64,000 bases of DNA from Mesorhizobium sp. (lineage in GTDB: Bacteria; Pseudomonadota; Alphaproteobacteria; Rhizobiales; Rhizobiaceae): assembly GCA_019635735.1 (NCBI GenBank), contig JAHBYX010000003.1, positions 1 to 64,000 on the forward strand, read 5' to 3'. The position numbers were made by a program, and so were the translations under genes. The notes under the pieces were generated by a model. The model had not been told where the DNA came from. It worked only from the letters and a program-made list of their open reading frames with translations, and ran no database searches. The first letter of the stretch is position 1; every line of letters begins with the position of its first letter. Positions 7,773-19,068 of this stretch are shown piece by piece.

Positions 7773-9053
7773 TCACCCCGTCCGCCGCATCGAGGCGAAA
7801 AAGAAGCCGTCGGTGCCGCTGCGCAACGGTGTCAGGACGATGCCATGTTTCCCCGTGAGCGCCTTGTCGGCATGCGCCGGGAACATGCCGGTCCAGAGTG
7901 CGGCATGGTCGACGGTCGAGAAATCGGGATGGCGTTCGAGGAAGGCGGCGACCTGGTCCTGGTTTTCCCGCGGAAACACCGAGCAGGTGACGTAGGCAAT
8001 GGTCCCTCCCGGCTTCACGTAGCGGGCGGCGTTGTCGAGAATGGACCTCTGTTCGCCGATGCGGACGTCGAGCTGGCGCTCGGTCAGCCGCCATTTCGCG
8101 TCCGGTCTGCGCCGCCAGGTACCAGAGCCGGTACAGGGCGCGTCGATGAGGACGAGGTCCATGCGGCCTTCGAGATCGGCGAGCCCCTGCGGATTGGCGA
8201 TGACCTGCACGTTGCGGCATTCGGCCCGCTTGAGCCGGTCGAAAATCGGGGCCAGGCGCGCCTTCTCCGAATCGTGGGCGAAGATCTGGCCGCGATTGTC
8301 CATCATCGCCGCCAGCGCCAGCGTCTTGCCGCCGGCCCCGGCGCACAGGTCGAGCACCTGCATGCCCGGTGCCGCGCCGCTGAGCAGCGCCGCAATCTGC
8401 GAACCCTCGTCCTGAATCTCGAACCAGCCCTTCTGGAAGGCGGGCTCGACCTGGACGTTGGGGTGGCGGCCGTCGCCCTCGATCGGCGGGATCCGGATGC
8501 CGTGTGGGGCGATCTCCGTCGCCGAGGAACCCGGAAGCTCGCCGATCACCTTGTCGCGCGAGGCGAGAAGCGTGTTGGCGCGCAGGTCGAGCGGCGGGCG
8601 GGCGGCGAGGCCTTTCGCCTCGGAGACCCAGTCGCCGCCGAACGCCAGTTCCAGCATCGGAACGCACCAGTCTGGCACGTCGGCGCGGACGGCCTCGGGC
8701 GCATCCGCAAGGTCGCGCGAGGCGATGGCGGAGAGTTCGTCGGCCGAGAGGGGCTCGGGCGCAAACCGGTCACCCTCGAGCGCGGCGTTGATCTCCTGGG
8801 CCGGTCGTCCGCTCCCGAGGATCATGCCGCCAAACGCAACCGTGCGCGGCGTATCCGCACCGAGCAGCCAGCCGGCGGAGCGGCGGCGGCGCAGAGCGTC
8901 GTAGACGATATTGCCGATCGCGGCGCGATCGCCGGCGCCGGCGAAGCGGTGCGACAGGCCCCAATCCTTCAGCGCATCGGCCGCGGGACGGTGGCGTCGC
9001 TCCATATCCTCCAGAACCTCGATGGCCGCAGCCAGCCGTCCGCCCAGTCGCAT
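7773..9053 (-). CDS. RsmB/NOP-family rRNA (cytosine-5) methyltransferase
   Basis: A SAM-dependent RNA m5C methyltransferase of 426 residues. An N-terminal NusB-like helical region is followed by the Rossmann domain. Motif I is DLCAGAGGKTLALA, motif IV is DAPCTGSGTWRRRPD with the assisting cysteine, and motif VI is YVTCSVFPREN with the catalytic cysteine. This matches RsmB-like enzymes acting on 16S rRNA; the exact target is not certain. I chose the ATG at 9053 because an AAAGGAA ribosome binding site precedes it, whereas the ATG at 9083 lacks one. It is transcribed away from the transglutaminase operon. Confidence 0.93.
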   Translation of the reverse strand: MRLGGRLAAAIEVLEDMERRHRPAADALKDWGLSHRFAGAGDRAAIGNIVYDALRRRRSAGWLLGADTPRTVAFGGMILGSGRPAQEINAALEGDRFAPEPLSADELSAIASRDLADAPEAVRADVPDWCVPMLELAFGGDWVSEAKGLAARPPLDLRANTLLASRDKVIGELPGSSATEIAPHGIRIPPIEGDGRHPNVQVEPAFQKGWFEIQDEGSQIAALLSGAAPGMQVLDLCAGAGGKTLALAAMMDNRGQIFAHDSEKARLAPIFDRLKRAECRNVQVIANPQGLADLEGRMDLVLIDAPCTGSGTWRRRPDAKWRLTERQLDVRIGEQRSILDNAARYVKPGGTIAYVTCSVFPRENQDQVAAFLERHPDFSTVDHAALWTGMFPAHADKALTGKHGIVLTPLRSGTDGFFFASMRRTG

Positions 9054-9198
9054 GTCGGAATTCCTTTCGTCGCGGCGGGTCATATAGCGGACGCCGGCAA
9101 AACACCAACAGCGCGTTCCAGCCTGCCGCAGTGCAATATGAAGGTGGCGACAGCCGCGGATTTATGACTAGAGTACAGCCAAGCAGAGAAGGGGCACC

Positions 9199-12100
9199 AT
9201 GGCGATCCACGCGGCGATCTACCACCTGACGCACTACACCTACGACAAGCCGGTCGTGCTCGGGCCGCAGGTGATCCGCCTCCAGCCGGCACCGCATTCG
9301 CGGACCAAGGTGCTCAGCCATTCGCTGAAGGTCTCGCCGTCCAACCATTTCGTGAACCTGCAGCAGGACCCGTACGGCAACTTCCTCGCGCGGTTTGTCT
9401 TCCCCGAGCCGGTGACCGAGTTCAAGATCGAGGTCGACCTCGTCGCTGATATGACGGTCTACAATCCGTTCGACTTCTTCGTCGAGGAAAGCGCCGAGAA
9501 CTGGCCTTTCGAATATCCGGAAGAGATCCGCGAAGACCTCGCGATCTACCGCAAGCCCGACCCGGTCGGGCCGCTGCTGCAGGAATTTCTCGCGGGAATC
9601 GATCGTTCGGAAACGAATACCGTCAACTTCCTCGTCGCGCTCAACGCCAAGGTGCAGCAGCAGATCGGCTACATCATCCGCATGGAGACCGGCGTATTGA
9701 CGCCCGAGGAAACGCTCGGCTTCCGCACCGGCTCCTGCCGCGATTCGAGCTGGCTGCTCGTCCAGATCCTACGCAATCTCGGTTTCGCCGCCCGCTTCGT
9801 CTCCGGCTATCTGATCCAGCTCAAGCCCGATCTCGTCGCGCTTGACGGGCCGGCGGGCACCTCGGTCGACTTCACCGACCTGCACGCCTGGTGCGAGGTC
9901 TACCTTCCGGGCGCCGGCTGGATCGGATTCGACCCGACGTCGGGCCTGCTCACCGGCGAAAGCCACGTGCCGCTGGCGGCGACGCCGCTTTTCCGCAACG
10001 CAGCACCCATCTCCGGCGGCTATTTCGGCGAGGCGAATGTCGGCTTCGATTTCGCCATGCGCGTCGACCGCGTGTCGGAACATCCGCGCATCACAAAGCC
10101 CTTCTCGGACGAATCCTGGGCGCGGCTGGACGCGCTGGGCGACAGAGTGGACGAGATCCTGAAAAGCCAGGACGCGCGGTTGACGATGGGCGGCGAGCCG
10201 ACCTTCGTGTCGATCGACGATTTCGAATCGGCCGAATGGAACACGGCGGCCGTCGGCCCGACCAAGCGGGAGAAGGCGGACGCGCTGATCCGCCGCTTGC
10301 GCGAGCGCTTCGCGCCCACCGGCTTCCTCCACTATGGCCAGGGCAAGTGGTATCCGGGCGAGACGCTGCCGCGCTGGACCTTCTCGCTCTACTGGCGCCC
10401 GGACGGCGAGCCGGTCTGGGCCGACGAGAAGCTGATCGCCAGAGAGGGCGAGACGACCGCGGCCAAGCCGCAGGACGCACAGCGGCTCCTGACCGAGATC
10501 GCCGCGGAACTGGGCGTCGAGCGCGAGATGGTGGCGGAAGCCTACGAGGATCCCGGCGAATGGCTGCTCAAGGAAGGCAAGTTGCCGGACAATGTCGATC
10601 CGTCCAACTCGAAGCTCGCCGACCCCGAGGAGCGCAGCCGCATGGCCCGCGTGTTCGAGCGCGGCCTGACCAATCCGAGCGGCTATGTCCTGCCGGTGCA
10701 GCGCTGGAACGCGGCTGCGACCGCGGGCGGACCGCGCTGGCGCAGCGAGAAGTGGAAGACCAGGCGCGGGCGGCTGTTCCTGGTGCCGGGCGACTCGCCC
10801 GTCGGCTACCGCCTGCCGCTGGGCGCATTGCCCTATGTGCCGCCGGCGCAATTCCCCTACATCGTCCCCGTGGATCCCACCGTGCCGCGCGGCGCGCTGC
10901 CGGCGCGGGCCGAGATACTGCCCGCGTCTGCCGCCGCGGCCGGAGCCGACGAGATGGCGCAGCGCCAGACGGCAGTTTCCTTCACGGCGGCGACCGAGCA
11001 GCAGGACCGTGTCGAGCAGACGCTGACCGAGATCGGCGGCGCGGTGCGCACCGCGCTGTCGACCGAGCTGCGCGACGGCAGGCTCTGCGTCTTCATGCCT
11101 CCCGTCGAGGCTCTGGAGGACTATCTGGAGCTGATCGCGGCGGCGGAAGAGGCGGCGAAGCGGATCGGGCTGCCTATCCATATAGAGGGTTACGCTCCGC
11201 CGCACGATCCGCGCCTCAACGTCATCCGCGTCGCGCCCGATCCGGGCGTCATCGAGGTCAACATCCATCCGGCCGCGAACTGGAAAGACTGCGTGGCGAC
11301 GACCACGGCGGTCTATGAGGAGGCGCGACTGAGCCGGCTCGGCGCCGACAAGTTCATGATCGACGGCCGCCATACCGGCACCGGCGGCGGCAACCACGTC
11401 GTGGTCGGCGGTGCGACGCCGAACGACAGTCCCTTCTTGCGGCGGCCCGACCTGCTCAAAAGCCTTGTCCTGCACTGGCAGCGCCACCCCGCGCTCTCCT
11501 ATCTGTTCTCCGGGCTGTTCATCGGGCCGACCAGCCAGGCGCCGCGCGTCGACGAGGCGAGGCACGATTCGCTCTACGAACTCGAGATCGCGATGGCGCA
11601 GGTGCCGCATCCGGCCAATGGTCCGGGACCCCTGCCCTGGCTGGTCGACCGGCTGTTCCGCAATCTGCTCGTGGACGTCACCGGCAACACGCACCGGTCC
11701 GAGATCTGCATCGACAAGCTGTTCTCGCCCGACGGCCCGACCGGGCGCCTCGGTCTGGTCGAGTTCCGCGGCTTCGAGATGCCGCCCAACGCGCGCATGA
11801 GCCTTGCGCAGCAGCTCCTCATCCGCGCGCTGATCGCCCGATTCTGGGCCAGCCCTGCGGACGGCAGGTTCGTGCGCTGGGGCACCACGCTGCACGACCG
11901 CTTTATGCTGCCCTGGCATGTCTGGCAGGATTTCCTCGGCGTGCTGCAGGACCTGCGCACCCACGGGTTCGACTTCGCGCCGGAATGGTTCGAGGCGCAG
12001 CTCGAATTCCGCTTCCCGTTCTGCGGCGAAGTCCAGTACGAGGGCGTCAGGCTGGAGCTTCGCCAGGCGCTGGAGCCCTGGCATGTGATGGGCGAACAGG

Positions 12101-12561
12101 GCGCGATCGGCGGGACCGTCCGCTTCGTCGATTCCTCGGTCGAGCGGCTGCAGGTGCGCACCGACGGGCTCAATCCCGAACGGCACAAGGTGCTGTGCAA
12201 CGGCCGCATCGTGCCGATGACGCTGACCGACAGTCGCGAGACCGCGGTCGCCGGCGTGCGCTACAAGGCCTGGCAGCCGGCTTCGGGCCTGCACCCGGTG
12301 CTGCCGGTCAACACGCCGCTGGTGTTCGACATCTACGATACATGGTCGAACCGGTCGATCGGCGGCTGCGTCTACCATGTGGCGCACCCGGGCGGGCGCA
12401 ACTACGAGACATTCCCGGTCAACGCCAACGAGGCGGAGGCGCGCCGGCTCGCGCGCTTCGAGCCGCGCGGCCATACGGCCTCGCTCTTCGTTCCGCCGGC
12501 CGAAGCCGCCAATCTAGACTTCCCGATGACGCTCGACATGCGTCGGCCGGTGTTCAGGTGA
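9199..12561 (+). CDS. Transglutaminase-like/DUF2126 large protein
   Basis: A 1120-residue cytoplasmic protein of a family found with ATP-grasp/alpha-E proteins. Residues 1-90 form the bacterial transglutaminase N-terminal beta domain. The papain-like core has the Cys near 180 in TGSCRDSSW, His near 230 in DLHAWCEVY and Asp near 245 in GFDPTSG. From about 300 on, starting at [14 protein letters not shown], the long DUF2126 region follows. The family is predicted to take part in forming or breaking amide bonds in a peptide or peptide-like substrate; no substrate is established for this locus. It is the first gene of a three-gene operon and overlaps the next by GTGA. Confidence 0.93.
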   Translation: MAIHAAIYHLTHYTYDKPVVLGPQVIRLQPAPHSRTKVLSHSLKVSPSNHFVNLQQDPYGNFLARFVFPEPVTEFKIEVDLVADMTVYNPFDFFVEESAENWPFEYPEEIREDLAIYRKPDPVGPLLQEFLAGIDRSETNTVNFLVALNAKVQQQIGYIIRMETGVLTPEETLGFRTGSCRDSSWLLVQILRNLGFAARFVSGYLIQLKPDLVALDGPAGTSVDFTDLHAWCEVYLPGAGWIGFDPTSGLLTGESHVPLAATPLFRNAAPISGGYFGEANVGFDFAMRVDRVSEHPRITKPFSDESWARLDALGDRVDEILKSQDARLTMGGEPTFVSIDDFESAEWNTAAVGPTKREKADALIRRLRERFAPTGFLHYGQGKWYPGETLPRWTFSLYWRPDGEPVWADEKLIAREGETTAAKPQDAQRLLTEIAAELGVEREMVAEAYEDPGEWLLKEGKLPDNVDPSNSKLADPEERSRMARVFERGLTNPSGYVLPVQRWNAAATAGGPRWRSEKWKTRRGRLFLVPGDSPVGYRLPLGALPYVPPAQFPYIVPVDPTVPRGALPARAEILPASAAAAGADEMAQRQTAVSFTAATEQQDRVEQTLTEIGGAVRTALSTELRDGRLCVFMPPVEALEDYLELIAAAEEAAKRIGLPIHIEGYAPPHDPRLNVIRVAPDPGVIEVNIHPAANWKDCVATTTAVYEEARLSRLGADKFMIDGRHTGTGGGNHVVVGGATPNDSPFLRRPDLLKSLVLHWQRHPALSYLFSGLFIGPTSQAPRVDEARHDSLYELEIAMAQVPHPANGPGPLPWLVDRLFRNLLVDVTGNTHRSEICIDKLFSPDGPTGRLGLVEFRGFEMPPNARMSLAQQLLIRALIARFWASPADGRFVRWGTTLHDRFMLPWHVWQDFLGVLQDLRTHGFDFAPEWFEAQLEFRFPFCGEVQYEGVRLELRQALEPWHVMGEQGAIGGTVRFVDSSVERLQVRTDGLNPERHKVLCNGRIVPMTLTDSRETAVAGVRYKAWQPASGLHPVLPVNTPLVFDIYDTWSNRSIGGCVYHVAHPGGRNYETFPVNANEAEARRLARFEPRGHTASLFVPPAEAANLDFPMTLDMRRPVFR

Positions 12562-14969
12562 TCGCAGGAGAGCCGAAACGGGAGGCGCCCGCCGGTCGGA
12601 GCGGGCGGAGCCTGCTTGCCGGCTATCGGCCGATCGCCGGCGTCACCGACGAGATGCTGGATGCGTCGGGCAATGTCCGACCCGGCTGGGACATGCTGAT
12701 CTCGGTGCTGTCCGACATCTCCTACAAGGACCGCACCGAGCGGTTCGGCCGCGCCGACCAGTACCTGCGCGATGCCGGCGTCTACTACCGCGTCTACGAG
12801 GGCCAGGGCGCGCGCGAACGGGAATGGCCGCTCGCGCACCTGCCGCTGATCATCTCCGAAACCGAATGGCAGGACATCTCTGCCGGGCTGGAGGAGCGCG
12901 CCGAACTGCTGGAACGCATCGTCGCCGACATCTATGGCGACAACATGCTGGTCGCCCGCGGGCTGATCCCGCCAGCGCTGATCGCCGGCAATCCCCAATT
13001 CCTGCGTCCACTCGTCGGCATCCAGCCGGTCGGCGGCCATTTCCTGCATTTCTGCGCCTTCGAGCTGGGGCGGGGACCGGACGGCCGCTGGTGGGTGCTG
13101 GGCGACCGCACGCAGGCCCCGTCCGGCGCCGGCTTCGCGCTGGAGAACCGGGTGGCCACGACGCGTGCGCTGCCGGACCTGTTCGGCGACATGAACGTGC
13201 ACCGGCTGGCCGGCTTCTTCCGGCAGTTCCGCGACACGCTCCTGGCGCTCGCGGGGGATCCGGGCTCCCGAGCCGCAATCCTGTCGCCCGGCCCTCTCAA
13301 CGAGACCTATTTCGAGCATGCCTGGATTGCCCGCTATCTCGGCATCTCGCTGCTCGAGGGCGAGGATCTGCGAGTCTCGGGCGGCAAGGTGATGGTTCGT
13401 ACCGTCTCCGGGCTCAGGCCGGTCAGCGTGCTGTGGCGGCGCATGGACGCCGACTTCATGGATCCGCTGGAACTCAACGGTGAGTCGCATATCGGCACGC
13501 CGGGAATGGTCGAAGCGTTGCGGGCCGGCACGATCGCGATGGTCAATGCTCTCGGATCGGGCATCGTCGAAACGCGCGCCCTGCTCGCCTTCATGCCGCG
13601 GATCGCGCGTGCGCTGAACGGATCCGAGCCGAAGCTGCCCTCCGTCGCGACCTGGTGGTGCGGACAGCCGCGCGAGCAGCGGCATGTGATGGACAGGCTC
13701 GACCGCATGGTGGTCGGTCCTGCGCTGTCGACCCGCCTCCCCTTCGAGGACCCTGAAGCAACGCGGCCGGGCTCGGCGCTTGATGCCGATGAGCGCGCCG
13801 ACCTTCTCGCGCGTCTCGCCGCCGACGGTGCCGCCTACGCCGCCCAGGAGGATGTCACGCTGTCGACCACTCCGGTCTATTCGCACGGGCGGCTCGTGCC
13901 GCGGCCGATGTCTCTGCGCGTCTTTGCGGCGCGGACGAAGGATGGCTGGAGCATCATGCCGGGCGGCTTCGCGCGCGTCGGGCGCACCAATGATGCGACC
14001 GCGATCGCCATGCAGCGCGGCGGACAGGCGGCGGATGTCTGGATCGTCAGCGACCGACCGGTCAAGCGCGAGACGCTTCTGCCAGACGAGAAGGGCCCGG
14101 CGCGACGCTATGCCAGCGGCAACCTGCCGAGCCGTGCGGCCGAAAACATGATGTGGCTCGGCCGCTATTCGGAGCGGCTGGAGGGCACGGTGCGCATCCT
14201 GCGTGCCTACCACGTCCGCCTCGCCGAGGCCGCCGATCCGGCGCTGCCGCTACTCAAGACCGTGCGTGCCTACCTCGATTTCCTCGGCGTCGACGCGACC
14301 TGCGCCGTTTCGCCCGGCGTGCTGCGCACCATCGACAACGCGACCGGCAGCGCCGGCCAAATCCGCGACCGCTTCTCTCCCGACGGCTGGCTGGCGCTCA
14401 ACGACCTGTCGAAGACGCTGCACCGCTTCGCCGACAAGGTGGAGCCCGGCGACGACGCGGCCCGCGCGATGACGGTGATCCTGCGCAAGCTCGCCGGCTT
14501 CTCCGGCCTCGTGCACGAGAACATGTACCGCTTCACCGGATGGCGCTTCCTCGAGATCGGCCGGCGTGTCGAGCGCGGCATCCACATGGCGCGCGTTGTC
14601 GGCGCGCTGGCTTCCACCAAAGCACCCGACGGCGGCCTCGACATGCTGCTGGAAATCGGCGACAGCGTGCTTACCCATCGCCGTCAGTTCAGCGTCAACG
14701 CCAGCCGACGCTCGGTCATCGAGCTTCTGGCGCTCGACCCGCTCAATCCGCGATCGATCGCCTTCCAGCTCGACCGGTTGAAGGCCGGCGTCGCCGAACT
14801 GCCCGGCAACGAGACCGGCCATCTGACGGCCGCCGCGAAGGAGGTGCTGAACCTCCATACGCGCCTTTCGATCTGGGAGGCCAAGGATCTCGACGGTGCC
14901 CAGTTCAATGAGATCGTGTCAGGCCTCGGCGCCGTCTACGACTCGATCTCGCACAGCTATTTCGTCTGA
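12558..14969 (+). CDS. Circularly permuted ATP-grasp and alpha-E domain fusion protein
   Basis: An 803-residue protein combining a circularly permuted ATP-grasp domain (about residues 50-480; segments [48 protein letters not shown]) with a C-terminal helical alpha-E domain. The alpha-E part starts near [19 protein letters not shown] and ends with the ISHSYFV tail. Such proteins are predicted amide-bond-forming ligases. In many genomes the two halves are separate genes; the fused form occurs in rhizobia-type operons. The GTG at 12558 overlaps the stop of the upstream gene, giving translational coupling, and the next gene follows after 2 bp. Confidence 0.92.
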   Translation: MIAGEPKREAPAGRSGRSLLAGYRPIAGVTDEMLDASGNVRPGWDMLISVLSDISYKDRTERFGRADQYLRDAGVYYRVYEGQGAREREWPLAHLPLIISETEWQDISAGLEERAELLERIVADIYGDNMLVARGLIPPALIAGNPQFLRPLVGIQPVGGHFLHFCAFELGRGPDGRWWVLGDRTQAPSGAGFALENRVATTRALPDLFGDMNVHRLAGFFRQFRDTLLALAGDPGSRAAILSPGPLNETYFEHAWIARYLGISLLEGEDLRVSGGKVMVRTVSGLRPVSVLWRRMDADFMDPLELNGESHIGTPGMVEALRAGTIAMVNALGSGIVETRALLAFMPRIARALNGSEPKLPSVATWWCGQPREQRHVMDRLDRMVVGPALSTRLPFEDPEATRPGSALDADERADLLARLAADGAAYAAQEDVTLSTTPVYSHGRLVPRPMSLRVFAARTKDGWSIMPGGFARVGRTNDATAIAMQRGGQAADVWIVSDRPVKRETLLPDEKGPARRYASGNLPSRAAENMMWLGRYSERLEGTVRILRAYHVRLAEAADPALPLLKTVRAYLDFLGVDATCAVSPGVLRTIDNATGSAGQIRDRFSPDGWLALNDLSKTLHRFADKVEPGDDAARAMTVILRKLAGFSGLVHENMYRFTGWRFLEIGRRVERGIHMARVVGALASTKAPDGGLDMLLEIGDSVLTHRRQFSVNASRRSVIELLALDPLNPRSIAFQLDRLKAGVAELPGNETGHLTAAAKEVLNLHTRLSIWEAKDLDGAQFNEIVSGLGAVYDSISHSYFV

Positions 14970-14971
14970 CG

Positions 14972-15853
14972 ATGCTCTACGACGTTCGCCTCAACCTCCA
15001 CTACGACTACCCCTACCCCGTCGAGGGCGGGCGCCATCATCTTCGCACGATGCCGCTCACACTGCCGGGAATGCAGCGCGTAATCGCGGCGAACATCGCG
15101 CTTTCTCCGAAGCCCAGCGAACAGACGGCGTTTTCCGACTTCTTCGGCAACGCGGTCACGTCGATCGCCTTCCGCAAGCCGCACGATACGCTCGATCTCA
15201 CCATGAAGGCGCGCGTCAGCGTCACCCGACCCGAGCCACCGCTCGACATATCGCCGAACCTGGAAGGTCTGGGGGCTGAGATCGACGCGACGCTGACGCT
15301 CGATGCGACCTCGCCGCATCATTTCGTCGCCGGAAGCCTGCACGCGCCGCTCGAGCCCGCAATCACGGCCTATGCGCGTGACAGCGCCGCGTCATCGCGC
15401 AGCGTCTTCGAACTCGCCTTCGACCTGTGCAAGCGCATTCATGCCGATTTCGACTACGAGCCCGATGCCACCAATGTGCGCACGCTGTCGCACGAAGCCT
15501 TTCGTCTCAAGGCGGGCGTCTGCCAGGATTTCTCGCACGTGATGATCTCCGGCCTGCGCGGGCTCGGCGTGCCTGCGGCCTATGTCAGCGGCTTCATCCG
15601 CACCATCCCGCCGCCCGGCAAAGAACGGCTCGAAGGGGCGGACGCGATGCATGCCTGGGTGAGCGTCTGGTGCGGACGCGAAGCGGGCTGGCGTGAATTC
15701 GATCCGACCAATGCGATCCTGGCGGGCAACGACCACATCGTCATCGGCTACGGGCGCGACTATGCCGATGTCGCGCCGATCGTCGGCGTGCTGCGCACCG
15801 TCGGACGACACTCCTCCGAACAGTCGGTCGACGTCATTCCGGTAGCTGAGTAA
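14972..15853 (+). CDS. Transglutaminase-family protein
   Basis: A 293-residue protein with the N-terminal beta domain (LHYDYPYPVEGGRHHLRTMPL) and a papain-like core. The catalytic set is Cys in AGVCQDFSH, His in DAMHAWVSVW and Asp in EFDPTN. It is the third gene of the operon with the DUF2126 protein and the ATP-grasp/alpha-E protein, the standard partner set. It may act as a peptidase or transferase on the product of the ligase; this is inference. It has no signal peptide, so the reaction is cytoplasmic. Its 3' end overlaps the convergent MFS gene by 20 bp. Confidence 0.92.
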   Translation: MLYDVRLNLHYDYPYPVEGGRHHLRTMPLTLPGMQRVIAANIALSPKPSEQTAFSDFFGNAVTSIAFRKPHDTLDLTMKARVSVTRPEPPLDISPNLEGLGAEIDATLTLDATSPHHFVAGSLHAPLEPAITAYARDSAASSRSVFELAFDLCKRIHADFDYEPDATNVRTLSHEAFRLKAGVCQDFSHVMISGLRGLGVPAAYVSGFIRTIPPPGKERLEGADAMHAWVSVWCGREAGWREFDPTNAILAGNDHIVIGYGRDYADVAPIVGVLRTVGRHSSEQSVDVIPVAE

Positions 15854-17048
15854 GCCCGCCCCGCAGCACGGCGATCGTCGCAAAGGCCGCGACCGAAACG
15901 AACGACACCACGACCAGCGTTACGAGCGAAGGAACGATGCCGAGACCGGCCAGCATAGCCGAGAATGCGAAGGGGGCGAAGGCGGCAGAGAACTGCCGCG
16001 CCGAGGTCGCCCATCCCACCATCGCGCCGTAGCCGGCGCGGCCGAACAGCTCGAGCGGAAGAGTGCCGCCGACGATGCTGTTCAGGCCCGACCCAAGGCC
16101 GAACATGACGACGAAGGCAAGCGCTCCGGGTAGCCACGGCGTCGTCAGCAGCAGCGCCACCAGACCGGCCGGAAGCAGGCATGCCGAGATCACCGCCAGC
16201 CATGTCTGCGGCAGGCGCCCGCCGAACACCATGTTGACCAGCCGACTGGCGACCTGGGCCGGCCCGAACAGCGTGGACGCCCACAGCCCCGCCGCCCCCA
16301 TGCCGAGCGCGGCGGTTAGCGGCACCATGTGGATCAGGATCGAGTTCAGCACGAAACCTTCGGCGGCAAAGCCCGCCAGCATGAGCAGGAAAATGGTCCG
16401 CCGTCCGGCCGACGTAGTCGCGGCGCGATGCGCCGGCTCGGCGACGGCGATCGACTGCGCCGCCGCGGCCCTGGTGCGACGCGCATGGCCTGCGATCCAT
16501 CCATGCAACGGCAGGCAGACGACAAGATGCAATGCCGCGAAGACGAGGAAGACCTCGCGCCAGTCGAGCACCTCGTGAAGCCACGTCGTCACCGGCCAGA
16601 ACACCGTCGAGGCGAAGCCGGCGATCAGTGTCAGATGCGTGATCGACAACGAGGCGCGCTGGCCGCCGACCTGCACGATGGCGACGAAGGCGGTCGAGTA
16701 GAGCACGAAAGAAGCTGCCACCTGCATGGCGAGAAGCGCGCCGACGAAGGCGTAGGCGTTGGGAGCGGCGGCGGCGAGCCCGAGCGCCGCCGATGCCGCA
16801 AGCGACCCCCAGCTCATCACGCGTCCCGCACCGTGCCGGTCGGCAAGCCTGCCGGCGGTCGGCGCGACAATGCTTCCGGCGATCAGGGAGAGGGAGAGCG
16901 CGGCGAAGATCCATTGCTGCGGCCAGCCGAACGCGGCCGAGATCGACGGCGCGAGGATCGCATAGCTGTAGAACAGCGTGCCGTAGCCGATGATCTGGGT
17001 GACGCCGAGCGACCAGATGAGCGCGGCGGGCGCGCGATCCGAAGTCAT
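15834..17048 (-). CDS. MFS transporter
   Basis: A 404-residue inner-membrane protein with about twelve hydrophobic segments in two halves. The first cytoplasmic loop carries GRLADRHGAGRVMSWG, typical of the major facilitator superfamily. The central loop (GHARRTRAAAAQSIAVAEPAHRAATTSAGRR) is basic and charged. The substrate is unknown. I chose the ATG at 17048 because it directly precedes the first helix (ALIWSLGVTQIIGYGTLF); the frame extends 35 codons further, but that part is an arginine-rich sequence not typical of the family. It lies downstream of the FMN reductase on the same strand with a 167-bp gap. Confidence 0.85.
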   Translation of the reverse strand: MTSDRAPAALIWSLGVTQIIGYGTLFYSYAILAPSISAAFGWPQQWIFAALSLSLIAGSIVAPTAGRLADRHGAGRVMSWGSLAASAALGLAAAAPNAYAFVGALLAMQVAASFVLYSTAFVAIVQVGGQRASLSITHLTLIAGFASTVFWPVTTWLHEVLDWREVFLVFAALHLVVCLPLHGWIAGHARRTRAAAAQSIAVAEPAHRAATTSAGRRTIFLLMLAGFAAEGFVLNSILIHMVPLTAALGMGAAGLWASTLFGPAQVASRLVNMVFGGRLPQTWLAVISACLLPAGLVALLLTTPWLPGALAFVVMFGLGSGLNSIVGGTLPLELFGRAGYGAMVGWATSARQFSAAFAPFAFSAMLAGLGIVPSLVTLVVVSFVSVAAFATIAVLRGGLTQLPE

Positions 17049-17215
17049 GGGAAAAGCGCCTTTGCGGCGGCGGAAGTCGGGACGGCTGCGCGTATCACGG
17101 AAGAACTGCCGGAGAGGACTTCTCTTCCTGAAGCGCGCAACGGCGGTCGTCAACTGCGACGGTGTGCTGGATCAACGACCTAGACGTGTTGTCCGAAACG
17201 GAAGGCCGGGCCGTC

Positions 17216-17752
17216 TCAACCTTTTCCAAGCGAGGCCAAGAATGCCCTCACCGCTTCGAACAGGAAGGTTTCGGTCGCCTCGTCGGCGAGGTGGCCATCA
17301 CGCACCTTGGTGTTCGCGTGGGTGACGACCACCTCCTGCCAGACGAAGGTGTTGGCCAGCACGCCGCCGAGAATGTTCTTCAGATGCGCCTGCGCGCGCA
17401 CCCCGCCGAGTGCGCCACCCGACACCGAGGCGATGAACACCGGCTTGCCCTTGAACACCGAGGCGTAGCCGGGTCGAGACGCCCAGTCGATCGCGTTCTT
17501 GAGCACGCCGGGGACCGAGTAGTTGTATTCGGGCGTGACGATGATCAGCCCGTCCGCGCCCGCGATCGACTGCTTCAGCGCGACGACCGTGTCCGGAAGC
17601 GGATCGAGATCGGCATTGTAATGCGGCAGCGAGCCGATGTCGAAACGGGAGAAAACCGCCTCGGCCGAGAGCTTCCTGCAGATTGTTTCCACCACCGCCC
17701 TCGAAGAGGCGGCGGCACGCAGGCTTCCGGCGAGGCACAGTACTTTCGGCAT
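17216..17752 (-). CDS. NAD(P)H-dependent FMN reductase
   Basis: A 178-residue flavodoxin-fold protein. The N-terminal GSLRAAASSRAV loop binds the FMN phosphate, and TPEYNYSVPGVLKNAIDW is the signature of the NADPH-dependent FMN reductase/azoreductase family. It would supply reduced flavin or reduce a quinone or azo compound. It starts 2 bp before the stop of the TRAP large permease on the same strand, so it is the last gene of that catabolic operon. A role in reducing a pathway intermediate such as a quinone is possible but inferred. Confidence 0.9.
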   Translation of the reverse strand: MPKVLCLAGSLRAAASSRAVVETICRKLSAEAVFSRFDIGSLPHYNADLDPLPDTVVALKQSIAGADGLIIVTPEYNYSVPGVLKNAIDWASRPGYASVFKGKPVFIASVSGGALGGVRAQAHLKNILGGVLANTFVWQEVVVTHANTKVRDGHLADEATETFLFEAVRAFLASLGKG

Positions 17753-17754
17753 GG

Positions 17755-19068
17755 TCAGAGTCTCGCGAGCCAGGTGGCGATGCCTGGAAAGACGGTGAGA
17801 ACTGCCAGGCAAACGATCATGGCAATCACGAACGGAAGCGCGCCGCGGAAGATGTCGCCGACCTTCAGGGTCCGGTCGTCGATGGACGACTTGATCGTGT
17901 AGACCGACAGACCGAACGGCGGCGTCAGCAGGCCGATCTCGACCGCGACGACCGTCATCACGCCGAACCAGATCAGGTCGAAGCCGGCCGCCTTCGCCAC
18001 CGGCAGGGCGATCGGCAGAAGGATCAGCATGATCGAGATGGAATCGATGAAACAGCCCATCACGATGACCAGCGCCAAGAACAGGATGAGGAAGCCATAG
18101 GGTCCGAGCGTGCCGCCGATGAGGAACTCGGCCAGCGCCGTCGGCAGACCCGACATCGCCAGCATGCGGCTGAAAAAGGTCGCAGCCACGATCAGGAAGA
18201 GGACCGAGACGGTGATCTGTCCGGTCTCGACGAGCAGCGACCAGAACCGCGAGCGGGTGAGCGAGCGCCGCAAAAGGGCGATCAGCAGCGCGCCGAGCGC
18301 GCCCATCGCGCCGGCCTCGGTGGGGTTGAGGAAACCGCCGTAGAGCCCGCCCAGCACGACCAGCACCAGCATGACGATCGGGGAGCCCTTGCGCAGCATG
18401 TCCGCTGCACCCATCGCCTCGCCGACCGCGCCGCGCCGTTCCTCGACGTAGACGAAACCGGGCTTCCACCAGGCCAGAAGGAGGATGGTGAATGCGAACA
18501 GGATCGAGAGCAGAATGCCAGGGCCGACGCCCGAGAGGAACATGCGGCCGACCGATTCCTCCGCCAGCACGGCGTAGACGACCATCAGCAGCGAGGGCGG
18601 GATCAGCATGCCGAGCACGGAGCTTCCTGCCACCACTCCAGTGGAAAATTTCCGCGTGTAGCCATGCCGCGTCATTTCGGGCACCGCGATGCGCGAGAAG
18701 ACCGAGGCCGAAGCGACCGAGATGCCGGTGATCGAGGCGAATACGGCATTGGCGAAGACCGTGGCGATGCCCAGCCCCGCCTTTACCCGCCGGAGCATCC
18801 GCTCGAAAATGTCGAATGTGTCCTTGCCCACGCCCGAGATCGTGACAAGCAGACCCATCAGCACGAACAGCGGGACGATGGCGAAGAGGTATTCTTCGAG
18901 GCTGTCATTGGCGACCGAGCCCAGCATGCGCAGCGCCACCGTCTCGTTGCGGATGAAGGCGACGGCGCCGAAGGACGACGCCATCATCGCCACACCGATC
19001 GGCATGCCGAGCAGGATCAGAAGGAGCAGGACCGCGATGGCCGCGATGCCGATCTCGATACCGGTCAT
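17755..19068 (-). CDS. dctM: TRAP transporter large permease (DctM-type)
   Basis: A 437-residue membrane subunit of a tripartite ATP-independent periplasmic transporter. It is almost wholly hydrophobic, with the family segments GMPIGVAMMASSFG near the N-terminus, FANAVFASITGISVASAS, and LLTPPFGLSVYTIK near the C-terminus. It uses an ion gradient to take up an organic acid delivered by the binding protein. It overlaps the small permease gene by 4 bp, which supports translational coupling. The start at 19068 directly precedes the first membrane helix. Confidence 0.95.
   Translation of the reverse strand: MTGIEIGIAAIAVLLLLILLGMPIGVAMMASSFGAVAFIRNETVALRMLGSVANDSLEEYLFAIVPLFVLMGLLVTISGVGKDTFDIFERMLRRVKAGLGIATVFANAVFASITGISVASASVFSRIAVPEMTRHGYTRKFSTGVVAGSSVLGMLIPPSLLMVVYAVLAEESVGRMFLSGVGPGILLSILFAFTILLLAWWKPGFVYVEERRGAVGEAMGAADMLRKGSPIVMLVLVVLGGLYGGFLNPTEAGAMGALGALLIALLRRSLTRSRFWSLLVETGQITVSVLFLIVAATFFSRMLAMSGLPTALAEFLIGGTLGPYGFLILFLALVIVMGCFIDSISIMLILLPIALPVAKAAGFDLIWFGVMTVVAVEIGLLTPPFGLSVYTIKSSIDDRTLKVGDIFRGALPFVIAMIVCLAVLTVFPGIATWLARL

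Noticed and set aside
9769..14213. Long open frames on the minus strand opposite the transglutaminase operon
   Set aside because: They are antisense shadows of high-GC coding DNA; their products are Arg/Ala/Gly-rich and have no family motifs or ribosome binding sites.
17049..17153. Longer N-terminus for the MFS protein
   Set aside because: The additional 35 residues are Arg/Phe-rich and unlike MFS leaders; the ATG at 17048 is next to the first helix.
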